A DNA stretch of 60,524 nucleotides from Clostridiaceae bacterium UBA6085 (GCA_002428605.1 DIXH01000088.1:1-60524), one strand, 5' to 3'; shown: positions 7,583 to 16,009, counted from the stretch's first letter. Translations and numbers: made by a program. Notes: generated from the letters alone by a model not told the origin.

Positions 7583-10231
7583 ATGGGCAGACCGAAAGCA
7601 GAGACAAGAGCACTTAACGCATATTTTACTCCCCTGACATTTGTGGTCGATGATTTTGAAAAGGTGCCAGGTGATGCTGTAACCACCTGGGCTGAGGCGT
7701 TTGAAAAGGACAGGTATGAAGCCCTTTATCACCTGGGCTTTTCAAACAGGGAGAAGTGGTTCTCACCATCGATCGAATACCTTCACAGGATATCGGAGAT
7801 GCTCATAAGAAGAGTTAGCCAGCAGCCGGATATTGAACTAAGCCGTGATGCGGTCGAGGCAATATTAGGAGACGATGAGGCCAAAGCGCTTGTCGAGGGG
7901 CTTCCATTTGTACTGGGGATGGAGCATGTCAATGCTGAATGGGTTAGGAGGCTCTGGGACAGGCTCCTTGAGGTATTCAGATCCGAGATCAAAGTATACG
8001 AAGGGACTGTCGCAAGGTACTTCCTGGACCACCATGCGAACATCAATGTGGTCGGGAGGGTATTCTTCCATCTTGTGGAGAATAAAGGATCAGCGTATCC
8101 TTTTGCCTTCATGGCCACATATACGACAAAGCCTGTGAAGAGCAAGCGTGCAGTGCATACACCGCTCAAGAACGCACTTGCTGAATTCGAAGGGGACGAG
8201 AAGATGCTGCTGTCTCTGATTTCAACTGTCATAAAGGCAGCGGAGAAAAGCGACTTCATCTCTGGACTGCTTGAGAGCGGCGAGCTGTTCGCACCATTGA
8301 AGCTTACTGCAGACGAAGCATACACCTTCCTGAAGGAGCTTCACTCATATGAGGAAGCGGGCATAATGTGCAGGGTCCCTGACTGGTGGAGAAAGAAGAA
8401 TAACAGTGTGAGGCTTTCAGTTACAGTAGGTCAGAAGGAACCGTCCAAGCTGGGACTTGGAGCCCTAATGGATTTCATGCCGGAGCTAAGTATAGGCGAC
8501 GACATAATATCAGAAGAGGAGCTCAGGGCTTTCCTTGAAATGGCAGAAGGCCTTATCCAGTACAAGGGCAAATGGGTGGAGGTAGACAAGAAGAAGCTTG
8601 AGACCATACTTGCAGCCTTCGACAAGGTGAAGGACCTGTCTGAGGATGAGCTGTCACTTGGAGAAGCAATGAGGCTTGAGCTTGATCTGGATGAGCTCCT
8701 TAAGGTCCCGTCTGATGAGCTTGAGGTGACAGTATCCAGCGGGCAGTGGCTTAAATCTCTGAAGGAGAAGCTGGTCAATCCTGAGAAGCTTGAGAAGTTA
8801 GATACTGCCGAATCGTTCCATGCTACGCTCAGAGGCTATCAGGAAACTGGCTACAGGTGGCTGAACCAGATGTCCTCCTTAGGCCTGGGAGCCTGCCTTG
8901 CAGATGATATGGGCCTTGGAAAGACAGTCCAGATGATTGCGTTCTTAGAGTATCTAAGAGGTCAGGGAAGAGGACCCATGCTCCTTGTCCTGCCTGCCTC
9001 ACTTATAGGCAACTGGCAGAATGAGATCGAGAGATTCGCACCGGAAATGCCGTATCAGATACTCCACAAGAGCGAGCTCAAGGGCTCTCAGGAGCTTGAA
9101 ATAACCGAAGACAGGTTCCTTTATATCACTACCTACGGTATGTCCCTGAGGATGGAGGAGCTCAAGGAAAGGAAATGGGACTGCCTGATCCTTGATGAGG
9201 CCCAGGCAATAAAGAATCCTGGAACAAAGCAGACAAAGGCCATAAAGGCCATTCCTTCGAGGATGAGGATTGCCATGACAGGAACTCCGATAGAAAACAG
9301 GCTCGGAGACCTCTGGTCGCTGTTTGATTTCCTGAACCAGGGCCTGCTGGGCTCTGCAAAGGAATTCACTGACTTCACAAAGGAGCTGCAGGACAGCACG
9401 GCAGGCTATGCAAAGCTGAGGAAGATGATCCAGCCATTCATTCTAAGGAGACTTAAGACAGACAAGACCATAATCTCAGACCTTCCGGATAAGCTGGAGA
9501 TGAACGCATATACGACACTTTCGAAAAAGCAGATTGCACTGTACAAGCAGCTCCTTGCTGATATCGAGAGGAAGCTCATGGAGGCTGAGGGGATAGAGAG
9601 AAAAGGCCTTGTGCTTGCAAGCATCATGAAGTTCAAGCAGATATGCAACCATCCTGACCAGTATCTGGGGAGGGAAGAATTCAAGGCAGAGCACAGCGGT
9701 AAATTCGGGCAGCTCAGGGAGATATGTGAGACTATAAGGGACAAGAGGGAGCGAGTGCTGGTGTTCACCCAGTTCAAGGAAATGACGGAGCCTCTATCGG
9801 AATACCTTGCAGGTATATTCTCAAAGGAAGGCTTTGTACTTCACGGAGAGACTCCAGTGAAGAAACGAAAGGAAATGGTCGAGAAGTTCAATGGGGAAAC
9901 CTATGTCCCGTATATGGTGCTTTCTCTTAAAGCAGGCGGAGTCGGACTTAACCTTACTTCAGCAAACCATGTCATACACTTTGACAGGTGGTGGAATCCG
10001 GCTGTCGAGAACCAGGCGACGGACAGAGCCTTTCGTATAGGTCAGACTAAAAATGTCATGGTACACAAGTTCGTGACAAAAGGCACAGTCGAGGAAAAGA
10101 TAGATGAGATGATTGCAGAGAAGCAGAAGCTGTCAGGAGATATACTGGGCTCTTCTGGAGAGCAGTGGATCACAGAATATGACAATGAAGAGCTGATGAA
10201 GATATTCGCGTTAGGCGGTGACCTGAAATGA
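7583..10231 (+). CDS. SNF2-family DEAD/DEAH-box ATP-dependent helicase/translocase
   Basis: Swi2/Snf2-type DNA translocase of 882 residues. The N-terminal ~420 residues form the poorly conserved bacterial SNF2 extension. The motor follows: Walker A DDMGLGKT at about 441-448, Walker B DEAQ at 538-541, TGTPIENR, then the second RecA lobe with LKAGGVGLNLTSA and the arginine-finger block QATDRAFRIGQ. These proteins move along double-stranded DNA or displace bound proteins; bacterial members are often linked to DNA repair or defence. The start is ATG 7583, eight bases after AGGAG. Its stop overlaps the next start (ATGA), a sign of tight coupling with the SWIM protein. Confidence 0.94.
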   Translation: MGRPKAETRALNAYFTPLTFVVDDFEKVPGDAVTTWAEAFEKDRYEALYHLGFSNREKWFSPSIEYLHRISEMLIRRVSQQPDIELSRDAVEAILGDDEAKALVEGLPFVLGMEHVNAEWVRRLWDRLLEVFRSEIKVYEGTVARYFLDHHANINVVGRVFFHLVENKGSAYPFAFMATYTTKPVKSKRAVHTPLKNALAEFEGDEKMLLSLISTVIKAAEKSDFISGLLESGELFAPLKLTADEAYTFLKELHSYEEAGIMCRVPDWWRKKNNSVRLSVTVGQKEPSKLGLGALMDFMPELSIGDDIISEEELRAFLEMAEGLIQYKGKWVEVDKKKLETILAAFDKVKDLSEDELSLGEAMRLELDLDELLKVPSDELEVTVSSGQWLKSLKEKLVNPEKLEKLDTAESFHATLRGYQETGYRWLNQMSSLGLGACLADDMGLGKTVQMIAFLEYLRGQGRGPMLLVLPASLIGNWQNEIERFAPEMPYQILHKSELKGSQELEITEDRFLYITTYGMSLRMEELKERKWDCLILDEAQAIKNPGTKQTKAIKAIPSRMRIAMTGTPIENRLGDLWSLFDFLNQGLLGSAKEFTDFTKELQDSTAGYAKLRKMIQPFILRRLKTDKTIISDLPDKLEMNAYTTLSKKQIALYKQLLADIERKLMEAEGIERKGLVLASIMKFKQICNHPDQYLGREEFKAEHSGKFGQLREICETIRDKRERVLVFTQFKEMTEPLSEYLAGIFSKEGFVLHGETPVKKRKEMVEKFNGETYVPYMVLSLKAGGVGLNLTSANHVIHFDRWWNPAVENQATDRAFRIGQTKNVMVHKFVTKGTVEEKIDEMIAEKQKLSGDILGSSGEQWITEYDNEELMKIFALGGDLK

Positions 10232-10959
10232 GATATGGCAGCAGATACGTATCCGGATTTGGGAACTATGTGTCAGCCGAGGAGAAGAAGGCAAAGGCAG
10301 CAAAGTCACTGGAGAAGCTTAAGAAAAAGGACGCTGGCGTGGAGCCTGTCATAATCGAGGGAAGGACAATAGCAAAAAGCTGGTGGGGAAAGGCCTGGAA
10401 CACAAACCTTGAGAGCTATGCCGACTACAGCAACAGGATCGACAGGGGAAAGACCTACGTCAGGAGCAATACGGTGCTGGACCTCAAGATCACCAATGGT
10501 GAGGTGCATGCAAAGGTCCAGGGTAGCAGGGTGAAGCCCTATGAAGTGACGATCAGGATAGATGCCCTGAACACGAAGAAATGGAAACAGGTCACAGAGC
10601 TGTGCAACAACAGGATAGGCTCCCTTGAGGAGCTGGTTGAAGGCAAGTTCCCGAAGGAGCTGGAGGTGCTTTTCACCGACAGGAAATATGGCATGTTCCC
10701 GTCGCCGAAGGAAATACACTTTGATTGCAGCTGCCCTGACTGGGCTTCAATGTGCAAGCATGTGGCCGCCACCCTGTATGGTGTTGGCGCAAGGCTGGAC
10801 AAGGACCCCATGCTTTTCTTCGTGCTAAGGGGCCTTGATGGCCAGGAGCTTATAAGGAAGTCAATGGAAAGCAAGATAGAAAGCATGCTCAAGAACGCAG
10901 GCAGGAAGAGCAAGAGAGAGATCGCTGAAAAGGACATCGCTGAACTTTTCAAGCTTTAG
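10228..10959 (+). CDS. SWIM zinc-finger domain protein
   Basis: 243 residues. The SWIM zinc finger is intact: Cys167-x-Cys169 and Cys176-x-His178 (CSCPDW...CKH). The N-terminal part contains GRTIAKSWWGKAWNTNLE, typical of the SWIM partner encoded next to SNF2 helicases in many Bacillota and Actinobacteria. SWIM domains bind DNA or proteins. The start overlaps the helicase stop by four bases, implying a stoichiometric complex; the pairing itself is known but its function is not. The lysine-rich C-terminus fits nucleic acid binding. Confidence 0.88.
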   Translation: MRYGSRYVSGFGNYVSAEEKKAKAAKSLEKLKKKDAGVEPVIIEGRTIAKSWWGKAWNTNLESYADYSNRIDRGKTYVRSNTVLDLKITNGEVHAKVQGSRVKPYEVTIRIDALNTKKWKQVTELCNNRIGSLEELVEGKFPKELEVLFTDRKYGMFPSPKEIHFDCSCPDWASMCKHVAATLYGVGARLDKDPMLFFVLRGLDGQELIRKSMESKIESMLKNAGRKSKREIAEKDIAELFKL

Positions 10960-10999
10960 TAGGCTACCCAATCGCATGTGAAAATGCGGAGGTGACAAT

Positions 11000-11575
11000 A
11001 TGGGCAGAAGAGACAGGGTAAGATATACCCTTAGCGACCAGAGAGGGCTTGAACCGCTATCTGAAATCGACATAAGGATAATCCTCAGGGCGGCAGACGA
11101 GATCATTTCCATAGCTGGCAGAAATATGCTGACCAAGATACTGAAGGGTTCGAAGGACAAGGCGATCCTCGAACATTCACTTGACCAGTGTCCGAGCTAC
11201 GGAATGTATGCAAAACTGCCGAACGAGGAGATTACAAGACGCATAGACTGGATGATCCTCAACCACTACCTGGAAATAAGCTACAATGGCAGGCTTCCGA
11301 TGATAGTCTTCTCGGAGGAGGGCTGGGAAATGTACAAGCCCCAGTATGCCGAAGAGCTGATGGTAAAGATACTTAATGTGGCTGAAGCAGACATCGATGA
11401 CCTTATTGCTCAGCTTAAGATAACCAACAGGGAAGTAGTCGTAATGATCCTTAATGAGATCGCAGAAAGCAGGAACATCGGACTGATAAGGTTCCTTGAA
11501 AGATGGGAGACAGTCGAGGTAAAAAAGGTCAGAGCAATCATCAATGAGACGATTGGAAAGCTTAAATCAGTGTGA
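11000..11575 (+). CDS. RQC-minor-1-like winged-helix DNA-binding protein
   Basis: 191 residues, cytoplasmic. The first ~115 residues match the small free-standing RQC-type winged-helix proteins: ILRAADEI, LTKILKGSKDK, CPSYGMY, then RIDWMILNHYLEI and a beta-wing GRLPMIVFSEEGWE. In RecQ helicases this domain contacts duplex DNA; here there is no helicase on the same chain. The last ~70 residues are helical and unrecognised. Start ATG 11000 follows GGAGGTG. It lies 40 bases after the SWIM gene on the same strand, so it probably belongs to the NADAR-SNF2-SWIM unit. Family assignment is from memory of the motif pattern. Confidence 0.75.
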   Translation: MGRRDRVRYTLSDQRGLEPLSEIDIRIILRAADEIISIAGRNMLTKILKGSKDKAILEHSLDQCPSYGMYAKLPNEEITRRIDWMILNHYLEISYNGRLPMIVFSEEGWEMYKPQYAEELMVKILNVAEADIDDLIAQLKITNREVVVMILNEIAESRNIGLIRFLERWETVEVKKVRAIINETIGKLKSV

Positions 11576-11739
11576 TATGGCAATCTACAGCGATCTCCTG
11601 AAAAAATGCACTGCAAAAGAAATGCCTGGAGGTACTTCAATGACTGATGTGGAAATGTATTGAAAGTGGAGTAGCGCTATTAGAATAACTGACCTATAAG
11701 ACTGGAAATATCCCAATACAGCAAATTTTGATAAATGTT

Positions 11740-11784
11740 AAAAGACCTGAAACCGTCTGGAATGAGCGGTTTCAGGTCTTTTTT
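11740..11784 (+). terminator. rho-independent terminator
   Basis: A perfect 16-bp inverted repeat (AAAAGACCTGAAACCG and its complement, 11-base loop) runs into a T-run. It ends the NADAR-SNF2-SWIM-RQC unit. Confidence 0.9.
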
Positions 11785-11823
11785 GTGGTGGAGCTTAGTT
11801 GAAGGAGTATAGATTAGGGAGAT

Positions 11824-11840
11824 TTGACACGGCAATTGCT
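11824..11840 (+). promoter_or_regulatory. degenerate sigma-54 (-24/-12) promoter relic
   Basis: TTGACACGGCAATTGCT has the -24/-12 layout TGnCAC-N5-TTGC and differs from the intact promoter at 48869 (TTGGCACGGATATTGCT) at three positions, one of them the second G of the invariant -24 GG. It stands 32 bases before the decayed cupin gene. The same stretch can also be read as a sigma-A -35 (TTGACA), but no good -10 follows at 17 bases. Confidence 0.5.
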
Positions 11841-11871
11841 AATATATTATCAAAACCAAATGAGGCGCAGA

Positions 11872-12212
11872 ATGAAAAAAATCGAGCTTAAGGATGTAAG
11901 TCCATATAGTGCACCGCTGTATTTCGACATGAAGGCAATGAAGCTTCATGGTACTTAAGAAAGCAGAGCCACTAAATTCTGGATGGGGATGTCCTACTTC
12001 CTTCCAGGAGGCGGAGCCGAGTGGGCATATGAGAATTCACCACAGAGAAGGTGTACTACATTCTGGACGGAGAAGTGACAGTCACTTCATAGTATGGTGA
12101 AATACTACTCAAGAAAGGCGACTCGCTCTTCATAGGACCTAATGAAGGAAGGTCAATGCATAACATATCAAACACAGTGGCGACAGTACTGGTTGTAATA
12201 AGCTACATCTAG
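11872..12212 (+). pseudogene. cupin-domain protein, broken
   Basis: Reading from ATG 11872 gives a cupin-type protein interrupted by TAA at 11956-11958, a frameshift near 12035, and a second in-frame stop near 12090. The pieces are clear: SPYSAPLYFD at the start, FLPGGGAEWAYE (metal-side strand), YYILDGEVTV, and GEILLKKGDSLFIGPNEGR near the end. Length and order match a ~110-residue single-domain cupin of the kind encoded in hydroxy/keto-acid catabolic operons. It is first in a row of remnants following a decayed sigma-54-like promoter. Confidence 0.8.
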
Positions 12213-12247
12213 GCACCTGTGCCAAATATGCTAAAGGAGAATCATTT

Positions 12248-12764
12248 ATGGTTGAGAAGAAATTTATAGACAGCCTGTTGATGTCAGGGGAAAGGTGGCA
12301 CTGCTTAAAGGAACAACATGAGCCCTCGGTAAAGCCATTGCCTTCGGCTATGGACATGCAGGAATGAAGGTATTCGTAACAGGCAGAGGAGAGGACAAGG
12401 CAGGGCCCTTTGCGAGGAGCTTCAGGCAGCAGGGATCGAATGCGGCTATTCAACAGGAGACCCGGCAGTAGAGGAAGACGTGAAGAAGGTAGTCAGTGAT
12501 GCTGTAGAGAGGTTTGGAGAGATCAGTGTCCTCGTGACTGCGGCAGGCTTCAACCATGCTCTGCCGATTGTAGAGCAGGAGCTTTCCGAGTGGATTTTCA
12601 ATCCTAATAGCGAGGTATACAAGAATTTCCTGAGGAGGATACCGGCAGGAAGGTTTGGGGAGCCGGAGGACTTTGTCGGTCCGTGCATATTCCTTGCCTC
12701 GAGCGGCAGCGATTTCATGACAGTAGCCAATGTGGCTGTAGAAGGTGGGTATTGGGCAAACTAA
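12248..12764 (+). pseudogene. short-chain dehydrogenase/reductase (SDR), broken with internal deletion
   Basis: Start ATG 12248 sits after AAAGGAG. Frameshifts and a stop break the N-terminal TGxxxGxG Rossmann region (GKVALLKGTT, then ALGKAIAFGYG). From about 12430 the frame is open: GYSTGDPAVEEDVKKVV, LVTAAGFNH, then an abrupt jump after ELSEW to IFNPNSEVYKNFLRRIPAGR. The catalytic Ser-Tyr-x3-Lys segment is therefore deleted. The end FLASSGSDFMTVANVAVEGGYWAN is a complete SDR C-terminus. It resembles gluconate-5-dehydrogenase-like SDRs. Confidence 0.85.
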
Positions 12765-12771
12765 ACGGAGG

Positions 12772-12884
12772 ATGAAACGAGAATAAGGAAGGTGGCGATA
12801 ATTGGCGCAGGTCTCATGGGAAACGGTCTGGCCCAGGTTTTCGCAAGGGATCCTGACTCGAAGGTCACTTTAAGGGATGTCTGA
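12772..12884 (+). pseudogene. 3-hydroxyacyl-CoA dehydrogenase family, N-terminal remnant
   Basis: After GGAGG and ATG 12772, one frameshift leads into RKVAIIGAGLMGNGLAQVFA, the NAD-binding GxGxMGxG signature of the 3-hydroxyacyl-CoA dehydrogenase family; a stop follows at 12882. Only ~35 of ~300 residues remain. The next 70 bases (12885-12955) still read as an open coding-like tail (KPNPFVEGKGKDMMYMYIDM) of a protein I do not recognise, so a deletion probably joined two genes here. Confidence 0.7.
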
Positions 12885-13093
12885 CAAAGCCGAATCCATT
12901 TGTTGAAGGCAAGGGCAAAGATATGATGTACATGTATATTGACATGACGGTCTGAATAAAAAGAGGCGACATTTATCCGGAATTCCGGAATTATGGCACC
13001 GCTTTTTTATCTGTAAGAATCAAGGGTAAAGATTGTGAAAATACGAGCAATAAATGAATGAAAAGTTAATGATAGAAATATAAGATGATAAAT

Positions 13094-13135
13094 TTGACTT
13101 ACATCAAATTAATAAGGAATACCCTGACCTATAAT
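13094..13135 (+). promoter_or_regulatory. FNR/CRP-type box and -10 element of the P-ATPase operon
   Basis: TTGACTTACATCAA at 13094-13107 matches the FNR consensus TTGAT-N4-ATCAA with one mismatch. A perfect TATAAT lies at 13130-13135. With a transcription start about seven bases further, the box centre (13100.5) falls at about -41.5, the class II activation position. No sigma-A -35 element is correctly spaced, which fits activator dependence. The Crp/Fnr-family gene at 23965 is the only candidate regulator in this window. Confidence 0.6.
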
Positions 13136-13165
13136 TAAGTTAATAAAGGGAAAGAAGGGGAAAAC

Positions 13166-13471
13166 ATGTCAAAGCATTTAACATTAAATGAAGGGATCAA
13201 AGGAAATCTAAAGAGACTGGAGCTCTATGTTCCTGTAGTTGCAAGGGTTCATGGAGGACACCATCCGGAATTCCATGAGGTAAGGAAGCTATATGATGAA
13301 ATAGTAAGGAAGTTGGGGGAAAGATCAGAAAAGCCTGACTTGAGCGAAGAATTCGGGAAAATACGCGTAATCACAGACAATTATACTGTACCGGGTGATG
13401 TATGCGAAAGCTACGAGGCAGTATATAACATGCTCGCAGAACTTGATGAGGCATTCAAGGAAGTGGTTTGA
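13166..13471 (+). CDS. shortened hemerythrin-like (Ric/ScdA-type) protein
   Basis: 101 residues. The segment VARVHGGHHPEFHEVRKLYDEI and the later YTVPGDVCESYEAVYNMLAELDEA line up with the middle and last helices of the di-iron hemerythrin domain of iron-sulfur cluster repair (Ric/ScdA) proteins. The first His-rich helix and the C-terminal HxxxxH helix of that domain are missing, so a complete di-iron site is unlikely. The protein is compact and starts at ATG 13166 after AAGGGG, with an FNR-type box upstream. It is the first gene of an operon with a metal ATPase, suggesting metal binding or sensing. Family call is by motif memory only. Confidence 0.55.
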   Translation: MSKHLTLNEGIKGNLKRLELYVPVVARVHGGHHPEFHEVRKLYDEIVRKLGERSEKPDLSEEFGKIRVITDNYTVPGDVCESYEAVYNMLAELDEAFKEVV

Positions 13472-13494
13472 GCACAGACAGGAGGTAAGGTCAC

Positions 13495-15345
13495 GTGCAG
13501 AGATTCATACTAAGCAGGAAAAATCAGATTGCTCTGGTAAGCGGCGTGCTTATCGCCATAGCATTCATGAGTGAACTGGTTTTCAAAAATGAAGACATAT
13601 TCCTTTGGGCATTGATCGCAGCCTCCGTACTCGGAGCGCTTCCCATAGCGATACAGGCATACCAGGCACTTAGAGTGAAGGTAGTCAGTATAGATGTTCT
13701 TGTAACCATCGCTGTAACAGCAGCGTTTTTCATAGGCAGCTTTGAAGAATCGGCAATAGTCACATTCCTTTTCCTGTTCGGAGCTTACCTTGAGCAGCGG
13801 ACACTAAACAAGACACGGTCAGCTATCAAAGAGCTGACTGAGATGGCACCTGAAAGTGCCCTTAAGCAAACTGAAGACGGAGAGTTTTTTGAAGTATCAG
13901 TGGATGAGGTGGATGTAGGGGACATCTTGCTTGTGAAGACAGGTGCGAAGGTGCCTGTTGACGGCACAGTGCTATCCGGAGATGGATATATCAATGAGGC
14001 AAGCATTACAGGTGAATCGCTGCCAGTAACAAAAAGCAAAGATTCTCAGGTATATGCAGGTACGATTCTGGAGAACGGCACCATTCAGATCGTTGCTGAC
14101 CGTGTTGGTGAAGACACTACATTTGGAAAGATAATTGAACTTGTTGAAGAGGCACAGGATTCAAAATCAGAAGCGGAGCGGTTCATAGACAGGTTTTCGA
14201 AGAACTATACACCAATCGTGCTGATCCTTGCCTTCATCGTATGGCTGGTCTCTAGGGATGTTGAGCTTGCCATAACCATACTTGTCCTGGGATGCCCTGG
14301 TGCACTGGTAATAGGCGTTCCTGTCTCAAATGTAGCAGGAATAGGCAATGGAGCCAAAAACGGGGTGCTTCTCAAAGGCAGCGAGGTCATCCACGATTTC
14401 AGCAGGGTTGACACGATAGTATTCGATAAGACAGGTACGCTGACAGCAGGGAATCCCAATGTGGCAGATACTGAGATTTATGCGGAAAATGCCGATGAAA
14501 TACTTGGCTATATCGCAAGCGTCGAAAATGAATCTGACCATCCTTTGGCAAAAGCGATTGTAGAACACATCAGTACAGGCAAGTTCTATCCTGTTGAAGA
14601 CACTGATGTCGTAAAAGGCGGCGGAATCAGAGCAAGCATTGACGGGCACAGGGTTGCAGTTGGCAATGTCGCGCTTATGGATGAGGAAGATATCCATTTG
14701 AATGAAAGGGTACGTGAGGATATCGCCAGGTTCGAGAAGGGCGGGAACTCTCTTGTTCTTGCAGCAATAGATGGTGAACTAAAGGCATTGATTGGAATCC
14801 GTGACCAGATCCGTCATGGTGTTAAGGATGACCTTAGGAAGCTCAAAAGATTAGGCGTAAAGAACCTTGTGGTTCTTTCAGGTGACAACCAGGGGACTGT
14901 AGACATTGTGGCAAATGAGCTTGGACTTACTGAAGCCCACGGTCACATGCTGCCTGAGGACAAATCAGAGTATATCAAGGGGCTTCAGGCAAAAGGGAAG
15001 ATAGTGGCATTCGTGGGAGACGGAGTTAATGACAGTCCTTCACTGGCTCGTGCTGAGATTGGAATTGCAATGGGCAGCGGTACTGATGTGGCTATAGAGA
15101 CTTCTGATGTTGTACTTATGAATTCTGACTTCAGCCGCCTGCCGCATGCGCTGGGCCTTGCAAAGGCAACCGCAAACAACATGCTTCAGAACATAATAAT
15201 TGCAGTCGGAGTAGTACTTGTGCTTCTAGCGAGCCTTGTCTTCAGTGAATGGATGAACATGTCTATCGGTATGCTGGTGCACGAAGCAAGCATACTGGTA
15301 GTGATCCTTAATGGAATGAGACTGCTGAGGTACAGATTAAGATAA
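13495..15345 (+). CDS. heavy-metal-translocating P1B-type ATPase with CPG motif
   Basis: 616-residue membrane ATPase without an N-terminal metal-binding domain. It has the TGES actuator motif, the phosphorylation site DKTGT at Asp311, the P1B-specific HP in SDHPLAKAIV, and GDGVND at 508-513. The transmembrane metal-site motif is Cys-Pro-Gly (267-269) instead of CPC, CPH or SPC, so the transported metal cannot be inferred from known subgroups. Start is GTG 13495, eight bases after AGGAGGT. It is flanked by a hemerythrin-like gene 23 bases upstream and a separate HMA chaperone gene downstream, which may stand in for the missing metal-binding domain. Confidence 0.93.
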   Translation: MQRFILSRKNQIALVSGVLIAIAFMSELVFKNEDIFLWALIAASVLGALPIAIQAYQALRVKVVSIDVLVTIAVTAAFFIGSFEESAIVTFLFLFGAYLEQRTLNKTRSAIKELTEMAPESALKQTEDGEFFEVSVDEVDVGDILLVKTGAKVPVDGTVLSGDGYINEASITGESLPVTKSKDSQVYAGTILENGTIQIVADRVGEDTTFGKIIELVEEAQDSKSEAERFIDRFSKNYTPIVLILAFIVWLVSRDVELAITILVLGCPGALVIGVPVSNVAGIGNGAKNGVLLKGSEVIHDFSRVDTIVFDKTGTLTAGNPNVADTEIYAENADEILGYIASVENESDHPLAKAIVEHISTGKFYPVEDTDVVKGGGIRASIDGHRVAVGNVALMDEEDIHLNERVREDIARFEKGGNSLVLAAIDGELKALIGIRDQIRHGVKDDLRKLKRLGVKNLVVLSGDNQGTVDIVANELGLTEAHGHMLPEDKSEYIKGLQAKGKIVAFVGDGVNDSPSLARAEIGIAMGSGTDVAIETSDVVLMNSDFSRLPHALGLAKATANNMLQNIIIAVGVVLVLLASLVFSEWMNMSIGMLVHEASILVVILNGMRLLRYRLR

Positions 15346-15368
15346 TTAAAATCAAAAGGAGAATGAAT

Positions 15369-15602
15369 ATGAAAAAGGCAACTATCCAGTTGGAGACCCT
15401 GACCTGTCCATCATGTGTGCTAAAGGTTGAGAATGCGGTCAAGGCCGTAGAAGGCGTTGAAAAGGAAAGCGTGAATGTGATGTTCAATGCAAGCAAGGTG
15501 AAATTTGACTTTGACGAGGCCAAGCTGTCAGTTGAAGCTGTCGAAAAGGCTATAACATCAGTAGGATACGAGGTTAAGAAGTCATCAGTCAAAGCCAGGT
15601 AA
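15369..15602 (+). CDS. HMA-domain metal chaperone
   Basis: 77-residue ferredoxin-like-fold heavy-metal-associated protein. The metal loop is LTCPSC (variant of GMTCxxC), followed by the usual VENAVKAVEGVEKESVNV helix-strand and a final AITSVGYEV. Soluble copper/zinc-type chaperones of this kind deliver metal to P1B ATPases. Start ATG 15369 is eight bases after AAAAGGAG (ATG 15363 is too close). It follows the ATPase by 23 bases and is the last gene of the operon. Confidence 0.88.
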   Translation: MKKATIQLETLTCPSCVLKVENAVKAVEGVEKESVNVMFNASKVKFDFDEAKLSVEAVEKAITSVGYEVKKSSVKAR

Positions 15603-15687
15603 AATAAGACAGAAGAGAAATTTCCTGAATGCGAGTTTCGTAAAGAACTGCAGGAGAATAAAGTAAGTATTGGATTATTAGTTATGT

Positions 15688-15735
15688 AAAAGAGGCACCT
15701 GATTCCAAATCCATGGAAGGCAGGAGCCTCTTTTC
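15688..15735. terminator. rho-independent terminator
   Basis: AAAAGAGGC-ACCTG pairs with CAGGAGCCTCTTTT around a 20-base loop, with T/A runs on both sides; it serves the metal ATPase operon and possibly the converging membrane-protein gene. Confidence 0.75.
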
Positions 15736-15763
15736 TGTTATCAGATGCTATAGTATAAGAGCA

Positions 15764-16009
15764 CTACGACTTGTTCCCGTTACCCCTCATCATCATGAAC
15801 ATCATACCTATCATCATTATAGGGCAGATGAGGGAGATCAGGAGCGGAAGGAATCCTCCTGTTCCTGAAGCGTAACCTCCGCGCAAAAGCGGCAGGACCA
15901 GGAAAAGGAGCAGCGGAACACCGCAGCACACAAGCATCATCAGCATATGGCCCTTGTGGCCTTTATTATTGTTTTCGTTGTTTTCATCATGGCTTCCATG
16001 ACAGTTCAT
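15764..16009 (-). CDS. small two-TM membrane protein with His-rich N-terminus
   Basis: 81 residues: a hydrophilic N-terminus rich in His, Asn and Gly (HGSHDENN...GHKGH), a first transmembrane helix with two adjacent Cys, a short loop, and a second helix rich in Met, followed by RGNGNKS. The His-, Cys- and Met-rich composition fits metal binding, and it lies next to the metal ATPase operon (converging), but no family was identified with certainty (DUF2933-like proteins look similar). Start ATG 16009 lies eight bases after GAAAGGG; GTG 16018 is the alternative. Confidence 0.65.
   Translation of the reverse strand: MNCHGSHDENNENNNKGHKGHMLMMLVCCGVPLLLFLVLPLLRGGYASGTGGFLPLLISLICPIMMIGMMFMMMRGNGNKS

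Noticed and set aside
11577..11663. 28-codon frame right after the RQC-minor gene
   Set aside because: No ribosome binding site before the ATG, no recognisable protein; followed by AT-rich noncoding DNA and a terminator.
12956..13030. Terminator after the decayed cluster
   Set aside because: CCGGAATTCCGG palindrome and a later T6 run are present, but they are separated by 20 bases and do not make one stem with a tail.
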